64,000 nt of DNA from an uncultured Clostridia bacterium (GCA_945863885.1 CAMAZY010000012.1:1-64000); one strand, 5' to 3'; shown: positions 49,505 to 60,821, counted from the stretch's first letter. Notes: generated by a model from the letters alone, not told the origin. Made by a program: numbers and translations.

Positions 49505-50328
49505 ATCAGAACACCTCCGTCATCATCGTCGCCCGTAAAGCGATTCATAACCGCCATACAGATCAAAATCAGGAACATCAGAACGAGCGAAAGCGCCGCA
49601 CCGAGGTTATAGTTATTCGAGGACTTGAACTGCATTTCAATAACGTCGCCGATAAGCGCAAAAGCATTTCCGCCGAGCTTCTTGGAAATATAGAAGGTCG
49701 AAACCGACGGCACGAAAACCATCGTAAAGCCCGAAGCGATACCCGGCATACTCAGCGGCAGAATCACCTTGCGAAGAACGGTCAGCTTATTGGCACCTAA
49801 ATCCTCCGCCGCTTCAATCAGTCCGTTGTCGATTTTTGACATGATGGAGTACAGCGGCAAAATCATATACGGGATATAGTTATAAATCATGCCGAGCACA
49901 ACGGCGCCCTGCGTGTTGATCATGTGAACATTCGGCAGATGTAAAATCGAAAGAGCCGAATTGATGATGCCCGTGTCCTGAAGAAGAATCATCAGAGAAT
50001 AGGTACGAATCAGAAGATTCATCCACATCGGAAGCATAACAAGCATCATCATCGTGCGCTGAACATTCAGGTTGCTTCTTGCCATGATGAAAGCCAAAGG
50101 ATACGCTAAGATAAGGCTGATGACCGTAGCAACAAAGCCGAGCCAGATGGAGTTGAGCATGATATCCTTGTACTTTCCGATCTGGGAAACATATTCGAGG
50201 GTGAAGGCTCCGTTTGCGTCAACGAGTGAGTAATAGACGACAAACACAAGCGGTACAATGATAAAAATTGCCGCCCAGAGAAGATACGGAGACGCAATCA
50301 GCTTTTGTGAAAGGCTTTTTTGTTTCAT
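49501..50328 (-). CDS. potB: Spermidine/putrescine ABC transporter permease
   Basis: PotB-like permease (EAAEDLGANKLTVLRKVILPLSMPGIASGFTMVFVPSVSTFYI). Confidence 0.9.
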   Translation of the reverse strand: MKQKSLSQKLIASPYLLWAAIFIIVPLVFVVYYSLVDANGAFTLEYVSQIGKYKDIMLNSIWLGFVATVISLILAYPLAFIMARSNLNVQRTMMMLVMLPMWMNLLIRTYSLMILLQDTGIINSALSILHLPNVHMINTQGAVVLGMIYNYIPYMILPLYSIMSKIDNGLIEAAEDLGANKLTVLRKVILPLSMPGIASGFTMVFVPSVSTFYISKKLGGNAFALIGDVIEMQFKSSNNYNLGAALSLVLMFLILICMAVMNRFTGDDDDGGVLI

Positions 50329-50331
50329 CTA

Positions 50332-51453
50332 TCACTCCTCCTCCAACGAAACATCGGAAAGATGCTCGATTTCGTCGCTGAAAGAGCTGTAATCGCCGTA
50401 AAGTCCCGAATACTTGGACTTTTTCATAACGTGAATTGCGTCCGGCTCAATTTCGATTCCGATTTCGGTTCCGACGGGATAGTAATCCGTCGTCTGAATC
50501 ATCCATTTGAAGTTCTGAATATCGACGATCATTTCAAAGTGAACGCCCTTGAAGGTATTCGAAGTGATAACGCCGCTTATCATACCCTTTTCGACGGGTA
50601 CAACGTCAACATCCTCGGGACGGATAACGATATCGACCTCCTCATTGACAGCGAAGCCTTTATCGAGGCATTGGAACACAGCACCGGAAAACTTCGCCTT
50701 GAAGTCGTCAAGCATCACGCCGTCAAGAATATTACTTTCTCCGATGAAGTCGGCGACAAAGGCGTTTTTCGGCTCGTTATAAATATCAATGGGAGATCCG
50801 ATCTGCTGAATCTTACCCTCATTCATGACAACAACGGTGTCGGACATCGAAAGTGCCTCCTGTTGGTCATGCGTCACGAAAATAAACGTGATGCCAAGGC
50901 GCTTCTGAATGTTTTTAAGCTCCACCTGCATATCCTTGCGAAGCTTTAAGTCCAAAGCCGCCAGCGGCTCATCGAGAAGAAGAACCCGGGGTTCGACCGC
51001 CAACGCTCTTGCAATCGCAACTCTCTGCTGCTGTCCACCGGAAAGTGACGACACGTCACGGCGCTGAAAGCCCTTGAGATTGACAAGAGAAAGCATCTCC
51101 TCAACCTTACGGCTGATATCCTTTTCTTTCATCTTTTTGTTGCGAAGTCCGAAAGCGACATTCTCGTATACATTCAGATGCGGGAAAAGCTGGTATCGCT
51201 GGAAAATAGTATTGACTTGTCGTTTATGAGGAGGCAGAGAATTGATGTCCTTGCCCTCAAAAATGACCTGACCGCTGTCCGCTTCTAAAAAGCCGGCGAT
51301 TATCCGCAAGGTCGTAGTCTTTCCGCAGCCCGACGGGCCGAGAAACGTAATGAATTCTTTGTCCTTGATATTCAGACTGATATCGTCAAGGACAACTTCA
51401 TCGTCAAATTTCTTTGAGATGTTTTTCAGTGCGATAATAATATTATCTTCCAT
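50332..51453 (-). CDS. potA: Spermidine/putrescine ABC transporter ATP-binding protein
   Basis: [33 protein letters not shown]-terminal TOBE-like domain; start [11 protein letters not shown] at 51453. Confidence 0.93.
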   Translation of the reverse strand: MEDNIIIALKNISKKFDDEVVLDDISLNIKDKEFITFLGPSGCGKTTTLRIIAGFLEADSGQVIFEGKDINSLPPHKRQVNTIFQRYQLFPHLNVYENVAFGLRNKKMKEKDISRKVEEMLSLVNLKGFQRRDVSSLSGGQQQRVAIARALAVEPRVLLLDEPLAALDLKLRKDMQVELKNIQKRLGITFIFVTHDQQEALSMSDTVVVMNEGKIQQIGSPIDIYNEPKNAFVADFIGESNILDGVMLDDFKAKFSGAVFQCLDKGFAVNEEVDIVIRPEDVDVVPVEKGMISGVITSNTFKGVHFEMIVDIQNFKWMIQTTDYYPVGTEIGIEIEPDAIHVMKKSKYSGLYGDYSSFSDEIEHLSDVSLEEE

Positions 51454-51878
51454 GAGTAAACCCCTTTCCCTGCATGGCATTTCGCCATGCCCGCTCGATT
51501 TAATATTCAAGTTCTCCCTCTTTGAAGTTGCAGTCGGTTTTTCAAAGAAGGTCAAAAAAGCATAAAAAATAACCGACTGAGAACTGCCGCCTGACGGTCG
51601 TGTTCCCTCGTCGGTTACCACGGGTACAAAAACAAAATTCATAAGTTTTCATATTCGTAATACACTTTTGTAAACTTGACAGATAAAATATAGAGCAAAA
51701 CGCCGCAAATGTCAACAGTTTTTTCGTATTTTTTTGACATTTTCCGATAATTTGTTGAAAGAAAAACTTGATTTCATGAAAACACTCTGTTTTTCTCTGA
51801 ATTTCTCATTTATTCTCAAAAAAAGTTTTTTGAAAATTTTGCGGTAAAATGCCCCGACCGAAGCCGGGGCGCATATTC

Positions 51879-52568
51879 TTATTTTTGCCCGTAATAGGCG
51901 TTTTTTCCGTGCTTTCTTAAAAAATGCTTATCAAGAAGTGTCTGCTGCATTCTTTCGCTGTCACCCAAAGCGAGATTATGCCACGCCATAAAGGCAACCT
52001 CTTCGAGCACAACCGCTTTATGAACGGCTTCGAATGCGTCTTTTCCCCAACAGAACGGACCGTGACTTGCGACGAGTGCCGCCGGAACTTCGTCGGGGTC
52101 GATATCCTTAAACGCTTCAACGATAACGTTGCCCGTTTCGTGCTCATATTCGCCGTTGATCTCCTCTTCGGTCATCAATCGTGTACACGGAATATCGCCG
52201 TAAAAGTCGTCTGCGTGCGTCGTTCCCAAGGCAGGGATACTGCGCTTTGACTGCGCAAAAACGGTCGCCCAGCGGCTGTGGGTATGCACAATACCGCCGA
52301 TATTTTTAAAATTGCGGTACAAAACAAGGTGCGTCGGCGTGTCGGACGACGGACGGTAATCCCCCTCGACGGTCTTTCCGCTTTCAAGGTCAACAACGAC
52401 CATATCCCCGGGCTTCATATTCTTATACGAAACGCCGCTCGGCTTGATAACGACAAGCCCCTTTTCACGGTCAACGGCACTCACGTTTCCCCATGTAAAA
52501 GTGACGAGATTGTATTCCGGAAGCATTGAATTCGCTTCGCAGACTTTCTTTTTTAATTCTTCAAGCAT
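51879..52568 (-). CDS. araD: L-ribulose-5-phosphate 4-epimerase
   Basis: [55 protein letters not shown]. Confidence 0.93.
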   Translation of the reverse strand: MLEELKKKVCEANSMLPEYNLVTFTWGNVSAVDREKGLVVIKPSGVSYKNMKPGDMVVVDLESGKTVEGDYRPSSDTPTHLVLYRNFKNIGGIVHTHSRWATVFAQSKRSIPALGTTHADDFYGDIPCTRLMTEEEINGEYEHETGNVIVEAFKDIDPDEVPAALVASHGPFCWGKDAFEAVHKAVVLEEVAFMAWHNLALGDSERMQQTLLDKHFLRKHGKNAYYGQK

Positions 52569-52591
52569 TGTTTATCCTCTTTTCCGTAAGC

Positions 52592-54193
52592 TTATCGGAA
52601 ACACTCGGCGGCAGTCTTTTGTAAATCGACACAATCTTTATAGACCTTTATGTATTTTTCAAAGACGTCGGCATACTTTTTATCGGGCTTTTCACATTCG
52701 GTTTTCGCCGAAGCAAAAATTTCATTTTCAAGATAGTCACCGAGAGACTGACCGTCTTTTTTGTTTCTCATGTACGCCGCAAGAATCGCAATTCCCCATG
52801 CGCCGCCCTCGCCTGCCGACTTCATAACCTCAACAGGTACGCCCAAAGCGGACGCCATCAGACGCTGTGCTACGGTTTTCGTCTTGAAAAGACCGCCGTG
52901 ACCCAAAAGCTTCGTCATTTTTACGCCCTCGGCACTGAGCTTTTCCATCCCGATTTTCAGCGTCGCAAAGCTTGAGAAAATGAGACTTTGCGCCATCGTG
53001 GAAAGAGTAAAATCGGCGTCGGGAAGTCTTATAAACATCGGTCTGCCTTCGGAAAGAGACAAAACCGGCTCGCCCGAAAAACAGTTATAGGACAGCACAC
53101 CGCTGAATTTGTCGGGCTCCAGAGCGGCGAAATAGAACTTGTCGTAAAGATCGGCTTTTTTATACTTGACGTTCATCTTATCAAGAAGCTCACCGAAAAT
53201 GCCGATCCATGCGTCAAGGTCGCCCGTACAGTTGTTGCAGTGCACCATCGCAACGGGATTCCCCTCGGGTGTCGTAATCATATCAATTTCGGGGTAGAGA
53301 TTTTTCAGCTTTCTTTCCAAAACCACCATCGAAAAAACGGACGTTCCGGCGGAAACGTTGCCCGTTCCGGCTTTGACGCTGTTCGTCGCAACCATACCCG
53401 TATCGGCGTCACCCTCGGGCGGACAGAACGGAATCCCCGGCTTCAGGTCGCCGTCGGTATCAAGAAGCCATGCCCCGCTTTCGGTAAGACAGCCTGCGTT
53501 TTCGCCCGCCTTGAGCACCTTCGGAAGAAGTATCGAAAGACAAAGCGAATGGGCGGCATTTTCCTGAAGCGATTCAAATTTGCGCATCATCGTTTTATCG
53601 TAAGTGCCCGTCTCGCTGTCAACCGGGAACATACCCGAAGCGTCACCGATTCCGAGAACCTTCTTACCGGTAAGAAGATAGTGAACATAGCCGGCAAGCG
53701 TCGTCATAAAGCTTAAATTGTCAATGTGCTCTTCGCCGCAGTCAACCGCATACTGAAGATGGGCAATGCTCCACCGGTCGGGAATATTCACACCGAAAAG
53801 CTTCGTCAGCTTCACCGCCGAGTCGTGTGTCATCGTGTTTCTCCATGTTCTGAACGGAACGAGAAGCTTTCCGTCCGAGTCAAAGGCAAGATAACCGTGC
53901 ATCATCGCCGAAACACCGATTGAGCCGATTTTTTCAAGCACAAGACCGTACGTTTCCAGTACATTCTTCTTAAGCTCAGCATAGCTTTGCTGCAGTCCTC
54001 GGATGATGCTTTCGTTCGAGTGTGTCCAGATTCCGTTCACAAGCTCGTTTTCCCATTCATACACACCCGACGCAATCAGTTCAGCGTCGTCACTTATCAG
54101 TACCGCTTTGATTCTCGTAGAGCCGTACTCAATTCCGAGAGAGGTTTTGCCCTCGATAATTTGTTTTCGAATTTTCTCCGTATTCATATTCAT
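52592..54193 (-). CDS. FGGY-family carbohydrate kinase (xylulokinase/ribulokinase-like)
   Basis: LGIEYGSTRIKAVLIS, GTGNVSAGTSVFSMVV, LGHGGLFKTKTVAQRLMASALGVPV; adjacent to araD. Confidence 0.88.
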   Translation of the reverse strand: MNMNTEKIRKQIIEGKTSLGIEYGSTRIKAVLISDDAELIASGVYEWENELVNGIWTHSNESIIRGLQQSYAELKKNVLETYGLVLEKIGSIGVSAMMHGYLAFDSDGKLLVPFRTWRNTMTHDSAVKLTKLFGVNIPDRWSIAHLQYAVDCGEEHIDNLSFMTTLAGYVHYLLTGKKVLGIGDASGMFPVDSETGTYDKTMMRKFESLQENAAHSLCLSILLPKVLKAGENAGCLTESGAWLLDTDGDLKPGIPFCPPEGDADTGMVATNSVKAGTGNVSAGTSVFSMVVLERKLKNLYPEIDMITTPEGNPVAMVHCNNCTGDLDAWIGIFGELLDKMNVKYKKADLYDKFYFAALEPDKFSGVLSYNCFSGEPVLSLSEGRPMFIRLPDADFTLSTMAQSLIFSSFATLKIGMEKLSAEGVKMTKLLGHGGLFKTKTVAQRLMASALGVPVEVMKSAGEGGAWGIAILAAYMRNKKDGQSLGDYLENEIFASAKTECEKPDKKYADVFEKYIKVYKDCVDLQKTAAECFR

Positions 54194-54318
54194 CCACCTT
54201 TCGGCATCATTGTAATATTATTGTATCATATCACAGGAAAAAAGCAACTGTTATTTTTCACTTCGGTTCACACCGATTCTTAAAACGCCGACCCGAAAAC
54301 CGAGCCGGCGTTACAACA

Positions 54319-55866
54319 TTATTTATTTTTGAACAAGGTCTTAAGATAATCAATGACCGCCTTGAAGAATCGGTAAATTGCCTGGAAGATATTGGTTGTG
54401 TAATCTCTCGTTTCTTCGTTTTCCTCGGTCAGCGGCTTGATGGCGTCCTCCCAGTAATAAAAACGCATATACTGCGGGAAACGAACATCATCGTCAATCG
54501 TCAGTTCCTTTTCGCTCCGGCAGGCGGCGATCATCAGATCGTTGACACAGCCCGGGAAGTTATTGTGGTCAAGGTCTTTTATAAACCATGTCGTGTCCGG
54601 GAAAAGACAGGTCGAAGCATCAATCTGCTTATCGGGAGAAATATACTTGTCGGTTCCGTTGGCAACTGCATTTTCCATATACTTCTTATCGAAGCAGGAA
54701 TCAAGCGGACTTGTCGTCGCGCCGAACGACTGATGATATACCGAAATCTTGTTATCGTTGACGGTATTATAAGAAGTCGTAATCGGAATCATCTGGAAGC
54801 CGTACTTTGTAATATTCATCAGTCTGACACCGTCGTCATGCATGGAAACGAGAATATTTTTCAGCTGCTGTCTTACGGTTGCGTCGTAATGGTCAAGCTT
54901 TGCAATCAGTTCGGCGTATTCCTCGGTGTTATCGCCGAAAACAAGCTGCTTCGCCTGTTCGTAGTCCTCGGCGGCAACCATGCTCCAATAACCCGGCGAG
55001 GTACCGTAGCTTGCACGCATGATACGGGGAAGAACATTCGCATAAATCTTCGCATAAATCCGGTTGACGGCCGAAGCGGTAAGACCTAAGGTGTAGTTTT
55101 CGTTCAGAACGGAAATTGTCGCCTTGAGAATCTCATTGACCTGCCAGTCGTCGGCAATCCAGTTTTCGTTGAAATAACGGTCAATCGCATCGGAATTCAG
55201 TTCGATTTTACCGGCGAAAATATCGCTTAAAATCGTTGTCCCCTGAACGGCGGAAGCATACTGAACAAAGGTTTCGATATCGTCCCAGCCGTATTCGGCA
55301 AGATACGCAAACGCCATATCGCAGCCCATACAACGGGACAGAATCGACACCTTGTTGTGACCTGTCAGCTCTTTTACCGCCTGTACATAGCGGTTCAGAT
55401 CGTCGGCGATATCGCACGGGTCAAGACGGGAATCATAGTGATAAACGAAAGAATACACGTTGTCATCCTTATGGGAATCATAAAGCGTTTCGGGCGACCA
55501 TGACCATTCGATACCGCTTCCGTTCGTCACCGTACCGTCCTTATTCGGTGTAAAATCGGCAAACAGCGGTGCAGTCTGTTCATAAAGGAAGTCACAGTAC
55601 GCATCATAATTGTTGGTTAAAACGGCTTTGGCTAAAATCGGCGCACCGGATTTTACCATACCGGTAAGAGCGTCGCCGCCGATATCAAGAAGATCCCGTC
55701 TGTCGGGCGAGGTCGGATCATCAAAAATCGTGCTTCTGCCGAAAACATAAATCATCGGTGTGTGTCCGCAGTTGCATTCCCCCTGAGCCGATGCCATCGG
55801 TACGGCAAGAGACAACACCATCACAAGACACAAAATGACGGAAATTGTTTTTTTAACGTTTTTCAT
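54319..55866 (-). CDS. Secreted lipase-like alpha/beta protein
   Basis: Signal peptide MKNVKKTISVILCLVMVLSLAVPMASA; NKVSILSRCMGCDMAFAYLAEYG nucleophile-elbow-like motif with Cys instead of Ser. Confidence 0.55.
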   Translation of the reverse strand: MKNVKKTISVILCLVMVLSLAVPMASAQGECNCGHTPMIYVFGRSTIFDDPTSPDRRDLLDIGGDALTGMVKSGAPILAKAVLTNNYDAYCDFLYEQTAPLFADFTPNKDGTVTNGSGIEWSWSPETLYDSHKDDNVYSFVYHYDSRLDPCDIADDLNRYVQAVKELTGHNKVSILSRCMGCDMAFAYLAEYGWDDIETFVQYASAVQGTTILSDIFAGKIELNSDAIDRYFNENWIADDWQVNEILKATISVLNENYTLGLTASAVNRIYAKIYANVLPRIMRASYGTSPGYWSMVAAEDYEQAKQLVFGDNTEEYAELIAKLDHYDATVRQQLKNILVSMHDDGVRLMNITKYGFQMIPITTSYNTVNDNKISVYHQSFGATTSPLDSCFDKKYMENAVANGTDKYISPDKQIDASTCLFPDTTWFIKDLDHNNFPGCVNDLMIAACRSEKELTIDDDVRFPQYMRFYYWEDAIKPLTEENEETRDYTTNIFQAIYRFFKAVIDYLKTLFKNK

Positions 55867-56006
55867 TTGCACTCCTCCAAGATGAAATATTAAAATAATG
55901 TTAACATTATTAAAAATGAATGTCAATCTTTACATTGTCTAAGAATTGCCGAAAATGTTAATTTTTTATTAACAATAAGAAGGCAGCCGCAAGGGGCTGC
56001 CTTTCT

Positions 56007-57221
56007 TTATGATTCCGCAAAGCGGTAAAATACCCTCCAGTTTTCAGCCAGACCGATTTCAAGATCGTAGATATAGTTATAATTCGGGCCGTCATGCGCC
56101 TCAAGTTCATCGATCTGATAAATCTTGCCGGTCGAGAGAAGCTTTACGTTGTCAAAGTAAATACTTACATATCTTTTTTCGCCGTTATTATTATACGAAA
56201 AAACAAAGTGAACACGGTTTTTCAGTGTATCATGGAAATACCCTTCGACTTCTTCAAAGCTGAAATACGTTGCGTAATAGGAAGCGCCGGAATAATTCTC
56301 GTTGACGGTACGAACCGCCATCGCTTTCAAGGCATCAAAATCGTTCTTTGACACACTGGCGCCGTCGGACAAATAGTCACATTCAACGGGTGCAAGCTGC
56401 GTTTGCTTTTCGGGTATCACAATACCCTTTTCGCTGATACTCTTTTCATCGACATCAACACTGACCGTGATTTTTCCCGTTGATATATAGTTATCCGACG
56501 AGAAATCGACATAGAGTATCGTAAGCACGGAGCCTAACGAATCGACAAGCTCCAGTTCGTTTTCACCGGAAATCCGGAGAGTATATTTTCCGTACTGCTT
56601 TTGATAATTGTTCTTATATTGAACGGAACACTTGCCCTCTGTCTTGTCATAAATGACCAGATCGATGGCATCGAACGGATTCACCTGTTCGGCGGACGGA
56701 AGATTCTCGATAACATAGGTTTTCTCGTACGATTTTTTACCGCTGAGTTTTTTTGAAAAATCATATGAATTGATGTATTTATAATCAATCGTAATCGTTG
56801 CCGTAATTTCCTCTCCGTTGGAAAGAAGCGTTGATTTGTCGAATGAAACATCAATGGCGTCTTCAAGCAGATCGTCGCCTAACCGGTTGTATTTTGCCCG
56901 GCCGAGCTCATTGATTATCGCCTCATAGTCAACAACATCCTCGGGGGAAACCTTAGCGTAACCGTCGTATCCTTCGGGCGATATTGCGTCCGATATATAT
57001 TTACTCACAAAAACTCTTGAGGTTAATGTCAGAACGACAATGACTGCTGCCACAACAATCAGTACAACACTGATAAAGACAGCGATAACCTTTTTGTTGA
57101 CAGCCGGCCTTTCTTTTCTTACCGGCTCTTGCTCCACTGGCATTTCATTGCCGCAGAAGGGGCAAAACGCAACATGATCCGGTACCTGATTTCCGCAATT
57201 TTGACAAAACACAGTTTTCAC
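56007..57221 (-). CDS. Zinc-ribbon membrane-anchored protein
   Basis: CQNCGNQVPDHVAFCPFCGNEMP followed by one TM helix. Confidence 0.7.
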   Translation of the reverse strand: MKTVFCQNCGNQVPDHVAFCPFCGNEMPVEQEPVRKERPAVNKKVIAVFISVVLIVVAAVIVVLTLTSRVFVSKYISDAISPEGYDGYAKVSPEDVVDYEAIINELGRAKYNRLGDDLLEDAIDVSFDKSTLLSNGEEITATITIDYKYINSYDFSKKLSGKKSYEKTYVIENLPSAEQVNPFDAIDLVIYDKTEGKCSVQYKNNYQKQYGKYTLRISGENELELVDSLGSVLTILYVDFSSDNYISTGKITVSVDVDEKSISEKGIVIPEKQTQLAPVECDYLSDGASVSKNDFDALKAMAVRTVNENYSGASYYATYFSFEEVEGYFHDTLKNRVHFVFSYNNNGEKRYVSIYFDNVKLLSTGKIYQIDELEAHDGPNYNYIYDLEIGLAENWRVFYRFAES

Positions 57222-57251
57222 CTCCGAAATAAGAACAAAAACAAAACCGTT

Positions 57252-59378
57252 TTAATGATTGCTGAATACAATGATCTTATCTCTTTTTTCAAGATGTACT
57301 TTGATATCCGACTGATCGCCTTCAAACAGAATCATCTTTCCGCCCGGCTTAACGTAGCCGAGAACGATCGTCGGATTCCGCATATCGGTCGGCAGACTCT
57401 TATCCGTAGATGCGTCGTAAACAGCACGGATAAGCTCTGCGGCCGTGCAGTCTTCGGGAATATGTTTGAAATAGTCCACAACCTTTTTGGCATAAATCTC
57501 TTTACTTGTGAATCCGTCCTCCGTCGGGTCGGTATCATACGTCAGGATATCGGTATAGAAGTTGTAAAGCGCTTCCTTCTCGCCGATCTGTGTGATCATC
57601 TTACTGATGTAGCGGTTACTGATAACAACGTTATTGACGCTGTAACTGCTGACGATATCGTGATGCTTCGGATTGATAATTTCAACGATGATATCAATCC
57701 GTTCAACATCAAAGGCATCGCCGTATTGTTCTTTCTTTTCCCGGACAATATCCTGAACATAAACGAGATTGGCAAGAGCGCTTGCATCGATATCCTCGTT
57801 CAGAGCGGAATCGTCGGAAAGAATCAGCACACTGATGTCCTCGCCGCTTGTCGCAAGGAACTTGTCAATCGTGTTTTCAATCTGTTGGCGAAGAGTATTT
57901 TCATAAATGCTCGCCTTAATCGTTTCGGTGACAAACGGATACTGTTCGTAATTCATTTTTTCAAGATTCTTTTCATCGTCAATAATGACAAGACGCAAAA
58001 CCTCATCTTTTCCGTCTTTATAATTCCACTCGCTTCTGTACGCCTCAAAACCGCGCATAATATCGTGGCATTTGCTGTTGTGACCGAGAATAATGACGTT
58101 TTTGTGTCCGGCGTCGTAATCTTCGTTGAGCGCAACCGTATAATCGGATTTTTCGACGCTGTCGGTTTTTTTGATATCCGACTCAGAGGCGGAAGAATAG
58201 CAGGCGTAGGACTCGCCGTCCTCGTCAATCACGGTAAGCGGAATTGCATTTTTATGATTGCTCAAATAGCTGCGTATGTAGCTATCATCATCAACAGGTT
58301 CGTGATCAACGGTATAAAACGTTGCGCCCTTATTCGAGAACAGCTCTTTATAGGCAAGATTGAGTTCGGGCATGATCGAGAACTGCGACAGGATCTGACC
58401 GAGGATTTTATTGACTCTTACGGGTACGATGTTGCACTTCCCTTTTACCTGCTTATAGCGGATAATCCGGTCAACAAGCTCCCATGTCCAGTCATCGGTA
58501 ATTTCAACGATGATTTTCTGCTTGTCGTCCGAATAATCGGCGGCTGTAATGTCGGCAACCTGCATGAGGGTTTTGACGGTCTGAGAATTTCCGCGGCTTC
58601 TTTCGTCGGTAATTTCTTTTTGTTCGAATTTGCAAACCGTATTGTTGATATCGTTACCCAAAATAACAACGGATTTTGCGTGTTCAAGAGAAATATCGTG
58701 TAACTGCTTCGAAGAAAAGACGTCGCCTTCACGAACGATAACCGTAACGTTTCTTGTAAACTTATGCTCTCTGTATGCGAAGAACCGGCTGATAAAGTTG
58801 AGATCCTGATATTGCTTTCGGATTTTTTTGTTTTCTCTTGCTATTGTATCTTCAAGCCGCTCTTCGATCTCTTTTTCAATTTCCGTTTTTCTTGAATTGA
58901 CTAAAACAACGACCTTTTGCTCATTTTTGCAATAAAGAAGGTCATTGATGATTTCCGAGGCTCTTGTATTCCAGTTCAGAATAACCGTATGATCGGAAAT
59001 CACAAGCCTTTTATTACCGGAATTCGTGTTTTCAATAAATCCGGAAATATAGTTTGTAATGTAACCGATTACCGCACCGGTAAACGAAATCATTCCGATA
59101 AAGACGATTGCAAGACAAATCACCGCAACAGCAACGCCCGCCGTTCCGATATCCTCAATGACATAAGAAATACAGCCGGCATCAAGAATCATTGTTACCG
59201 TACAGAAAACCGCTTCAAAAAAGCCCATTTTTTCCGTTCCGGTCAAAGACAGATTGCTGATAATCACGGCCGCAATCAAAAAGAACACGATATTAAATAA
59301 AAGTATCCCGAGCAAAATCATTTTCCCCGGATTTTTGGCGATCTGAACGCTTATCCATTCTTTGATTTTTCTTTTCAT
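57252..59378 (-). CDS. CASTOR/POLLUX-like ion channel-related protein (RCK/TrkA-N-like domains)
   Basis: N-terminal TM region, HTVILNWNTRASEIINDLL and KNVIILGHNSKCHDIMRGFEAY resemble paired RCK-like domains. Confidence 0.75.
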   Translation of the reverse strand: MKRKIKEWISVQIAKNPGKMILLGILLFNIVFFLIAAVIISNLSLTGTEKMGFFEAVFCTVTMILDAGCISYVIEDIGTAGVAVAVICLAIVFIGMISFTGAVIGYITNYISGFIENTNSGNKRLVISDHTVILNWNTRASEIINDLLYCKNEQKVVVLVNSRKTEIEKEIEERLEDTIARENKKIRKQYQDLNFISRFFAYREHKFTRNVTVIVREGDVFSSKQLHDISLEHAKSVVILGNDINNTVCKFEQKEITDERSRGNSQTVKTLMQVADITAADYSDDKQKIIVEITDDWTWELVDRIIRYKQVKGKCNIVPVRVNKILGQILSQFSIMPELNLAYKELFSNKGATFYTVDHEPVDDDSYIRSYLSNHKNAIPLTVIDEDGESYACYSSASESDIKKTDSVEKSDYTVALNEDYDAGHKNVIILGHNSKCHDIMRGFEAYRSEWNYKDGKDEVLRLVIIDDEKNLEKMNYEQYPFVTETIKASIYENTLRQQIENTIDKFLATSGEDISVLILSDDSALNEDIDASALANLVYVQDIVREKKEQYGDAFDVERIDIIVEIINPKHHDIVSSYSVNNVVISNRYISKMITQIGEKEALYNFYTDILTYDTDPTEDGFTSKEIYAKKVVDYFKHIPEDCTAAELIRAVYDASTDKSLPTDMRNPTIVLGYVKPGGKMILFEGDQSDIKVHLEKRDKIIVFSNH

Positions 59379-59670
59379 TATATGTTCCCCCCGAAAGAAT
59401 ATTTCAAAAACGCTTATTTACCTGCCGGAAAATCGAGGCAATTTTTCCATTTTTGAATCAGTATTTTTATTTATACCATATATTCTCAAATTTGTCAAAC
59501 TTCTTCACATTTTTGTCAAATTTCCATACATAATCCGATTCATAATCTGTTTTATCGCAAACCGCAAGGTAAAGAACCGCTGCGCACGTTGTAATATGAC
59601 GCATAATTCCGGAAAAACAGCAAAAAATCAAGGCGGTAGGATTTCCTGCCGCCTTTGGTTTTGTAATGAC

Positions 59671-60369
59671 TCAGTCAAGAATTCTGCCGTCGGTTGAAAC
59701 GATCACAACCTGCCACGGAATGAATTTTCCGCTTGCCTGCAAGGCTCGTTTAACGGCGTTTTCTATACCGCCGCAGCAGGGCACTTCCATTCGGACAACC
59801 GTCACGCTTTTAATGTTGTTATTTGAAAGGATTGCCGTCAGCTTTTCGGCATAATCGCCCTCGTCAAGCTTCGGACAGCCGATGAGCGTCACTTTGTTGC
59901 GGATAAAATCCTTATGAAAATCACCGTAAGCGTAAGCCGTACAGTCGGCGGCGACAAGAAGGTTTGCCCCCTCGAAATACGGAGCATTGACCGGCACAAG
60001 CTTGATCTGAACCGGCCACTGCGAAAGCTGACTGCGGTTCACGGCTGCCGCTTCCGGCACATCGCCGACGCTCCTTTCGATTGCTTTTGACTGCGAACCC
60101 GGACAGCCGCAGGGCAAAGGATTCGCCTTTTTCTTCGATGCGAAAACCGCCTGTTCGTCATACGCCGGAGCCTCCCGCTCTTCAAAAGAAATAGCGTCCG
60201 TCGGACAAGCCGGCAAACAGTCCCCAAGCCCGTCGCAGTAGTCTTCTCTCGTCAGCTTTGCCTTACCGTCGACCATTTCGATTGCGCCCTCATGGCAGGC
60301 CTCGGCGCAAAGACCGCAGCCGATACATTTTTCTTCATCTATTTTGATAATTTTCCGTATCATGTTCAT
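59671..60369 (-). CDS. 4Fe-4S binding protein (ferredoxin-type)
   Basis: CIGCGLCAEACHEGAIEM...CDGLGDCLPACPTDAISF; start at 60369 or 60363. Confidence 0.85.
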   Translation of the reverse strand: MNMIRKIIKIDEEKCIGCGLCAEACHEGAIEMVDGKAKLTREDYCDGLGDCLPACPTDAISFEEREAPAYDEQAVFASKKKANPLPCGCPGSQSKAIERSVGDVPEAAAVNRSQLSQWPVQIKLVPVNAPYFEGANLLVAADCTAYAYGDFHKDFIRNKVTLIGCPKLDEGDYAEKLTAILSNNNIKSVTVVRMEVPCCGGIENAVKRALQASGKFIPWQVVIVSTDGRILD

Positions 60370-60623
60370 GACTCCTTTTCGATTTTGAATATATTGATCA
60401 CATCGCTGTCGGGACAGCAAAAACGAATTTCACCGCACATTGCCTTCGGCGGCTCTCCGCCATACCGCAGAATATCGATATACGGAAAAGCAACGTGCAG
60501 CGCCATCGGGCAAAGTTCGCCCCGCTGTGTGTCGTAGTCAAAGGTGTCACCGATTCGGTGTCCTCTGTGGCAGGGGCAGTCCCCTTTTTTATCGATCAAA
60601 GTGATTCTTATTTTTGGTTTCAT
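60366..60623 (-). CDS. TIGR04076-like small protein
   Basis: MKPKIRITLIDKKGDCPCHRGHRIGDTFDYD...LCPMALHVAFPYIDILRYGG. Confidence 0.75.
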   Translation of the reverse strand: MKPKIRITLIDKKGDCPCHRGHRIGDTFDYDTQRGELCPMALHVAFPYIDILRYGGEPPKAMCGEIRFCCPDSDVINIFKIEKES

Positions 60624-60647
60624 TTTATACCACCTCCACATTTTCAA

Positions 60648-60821
60648 GGAAGCTCTGATTCAATCCGATGTACAGATTGCGCCGTCAGATTTTTCGTCAG
60701 AAAAGTGCAAAAGGCGCGCAGGAATCCTGTCGGATTTGAAGCAGTATTTGTGCTGTTCCGGCGGAATATTGGCAAGGTAACTGTACATCAAAGCGTATGC
60801 TGTGCTCTATTCAGAGGTTCC
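60648..60821 (+). mobile_element. MITE-like 174-bp interspersed repeat, copy B
   Basis: GGAAGCTCTGATTCAATC...GAGCACAGC-side end CTATTCAGAGGTTCC; homologous over full length to the reverse complement of 42009-42182. Confidence 0.8.

Noticed and set aside
57129-58703. Long 524-aa plus-strand ORF
   Set aside because: Antisense to the CASTOR/POLLUX-like gene; composition looks like a reverse-complement shadow and no family motif is seen.
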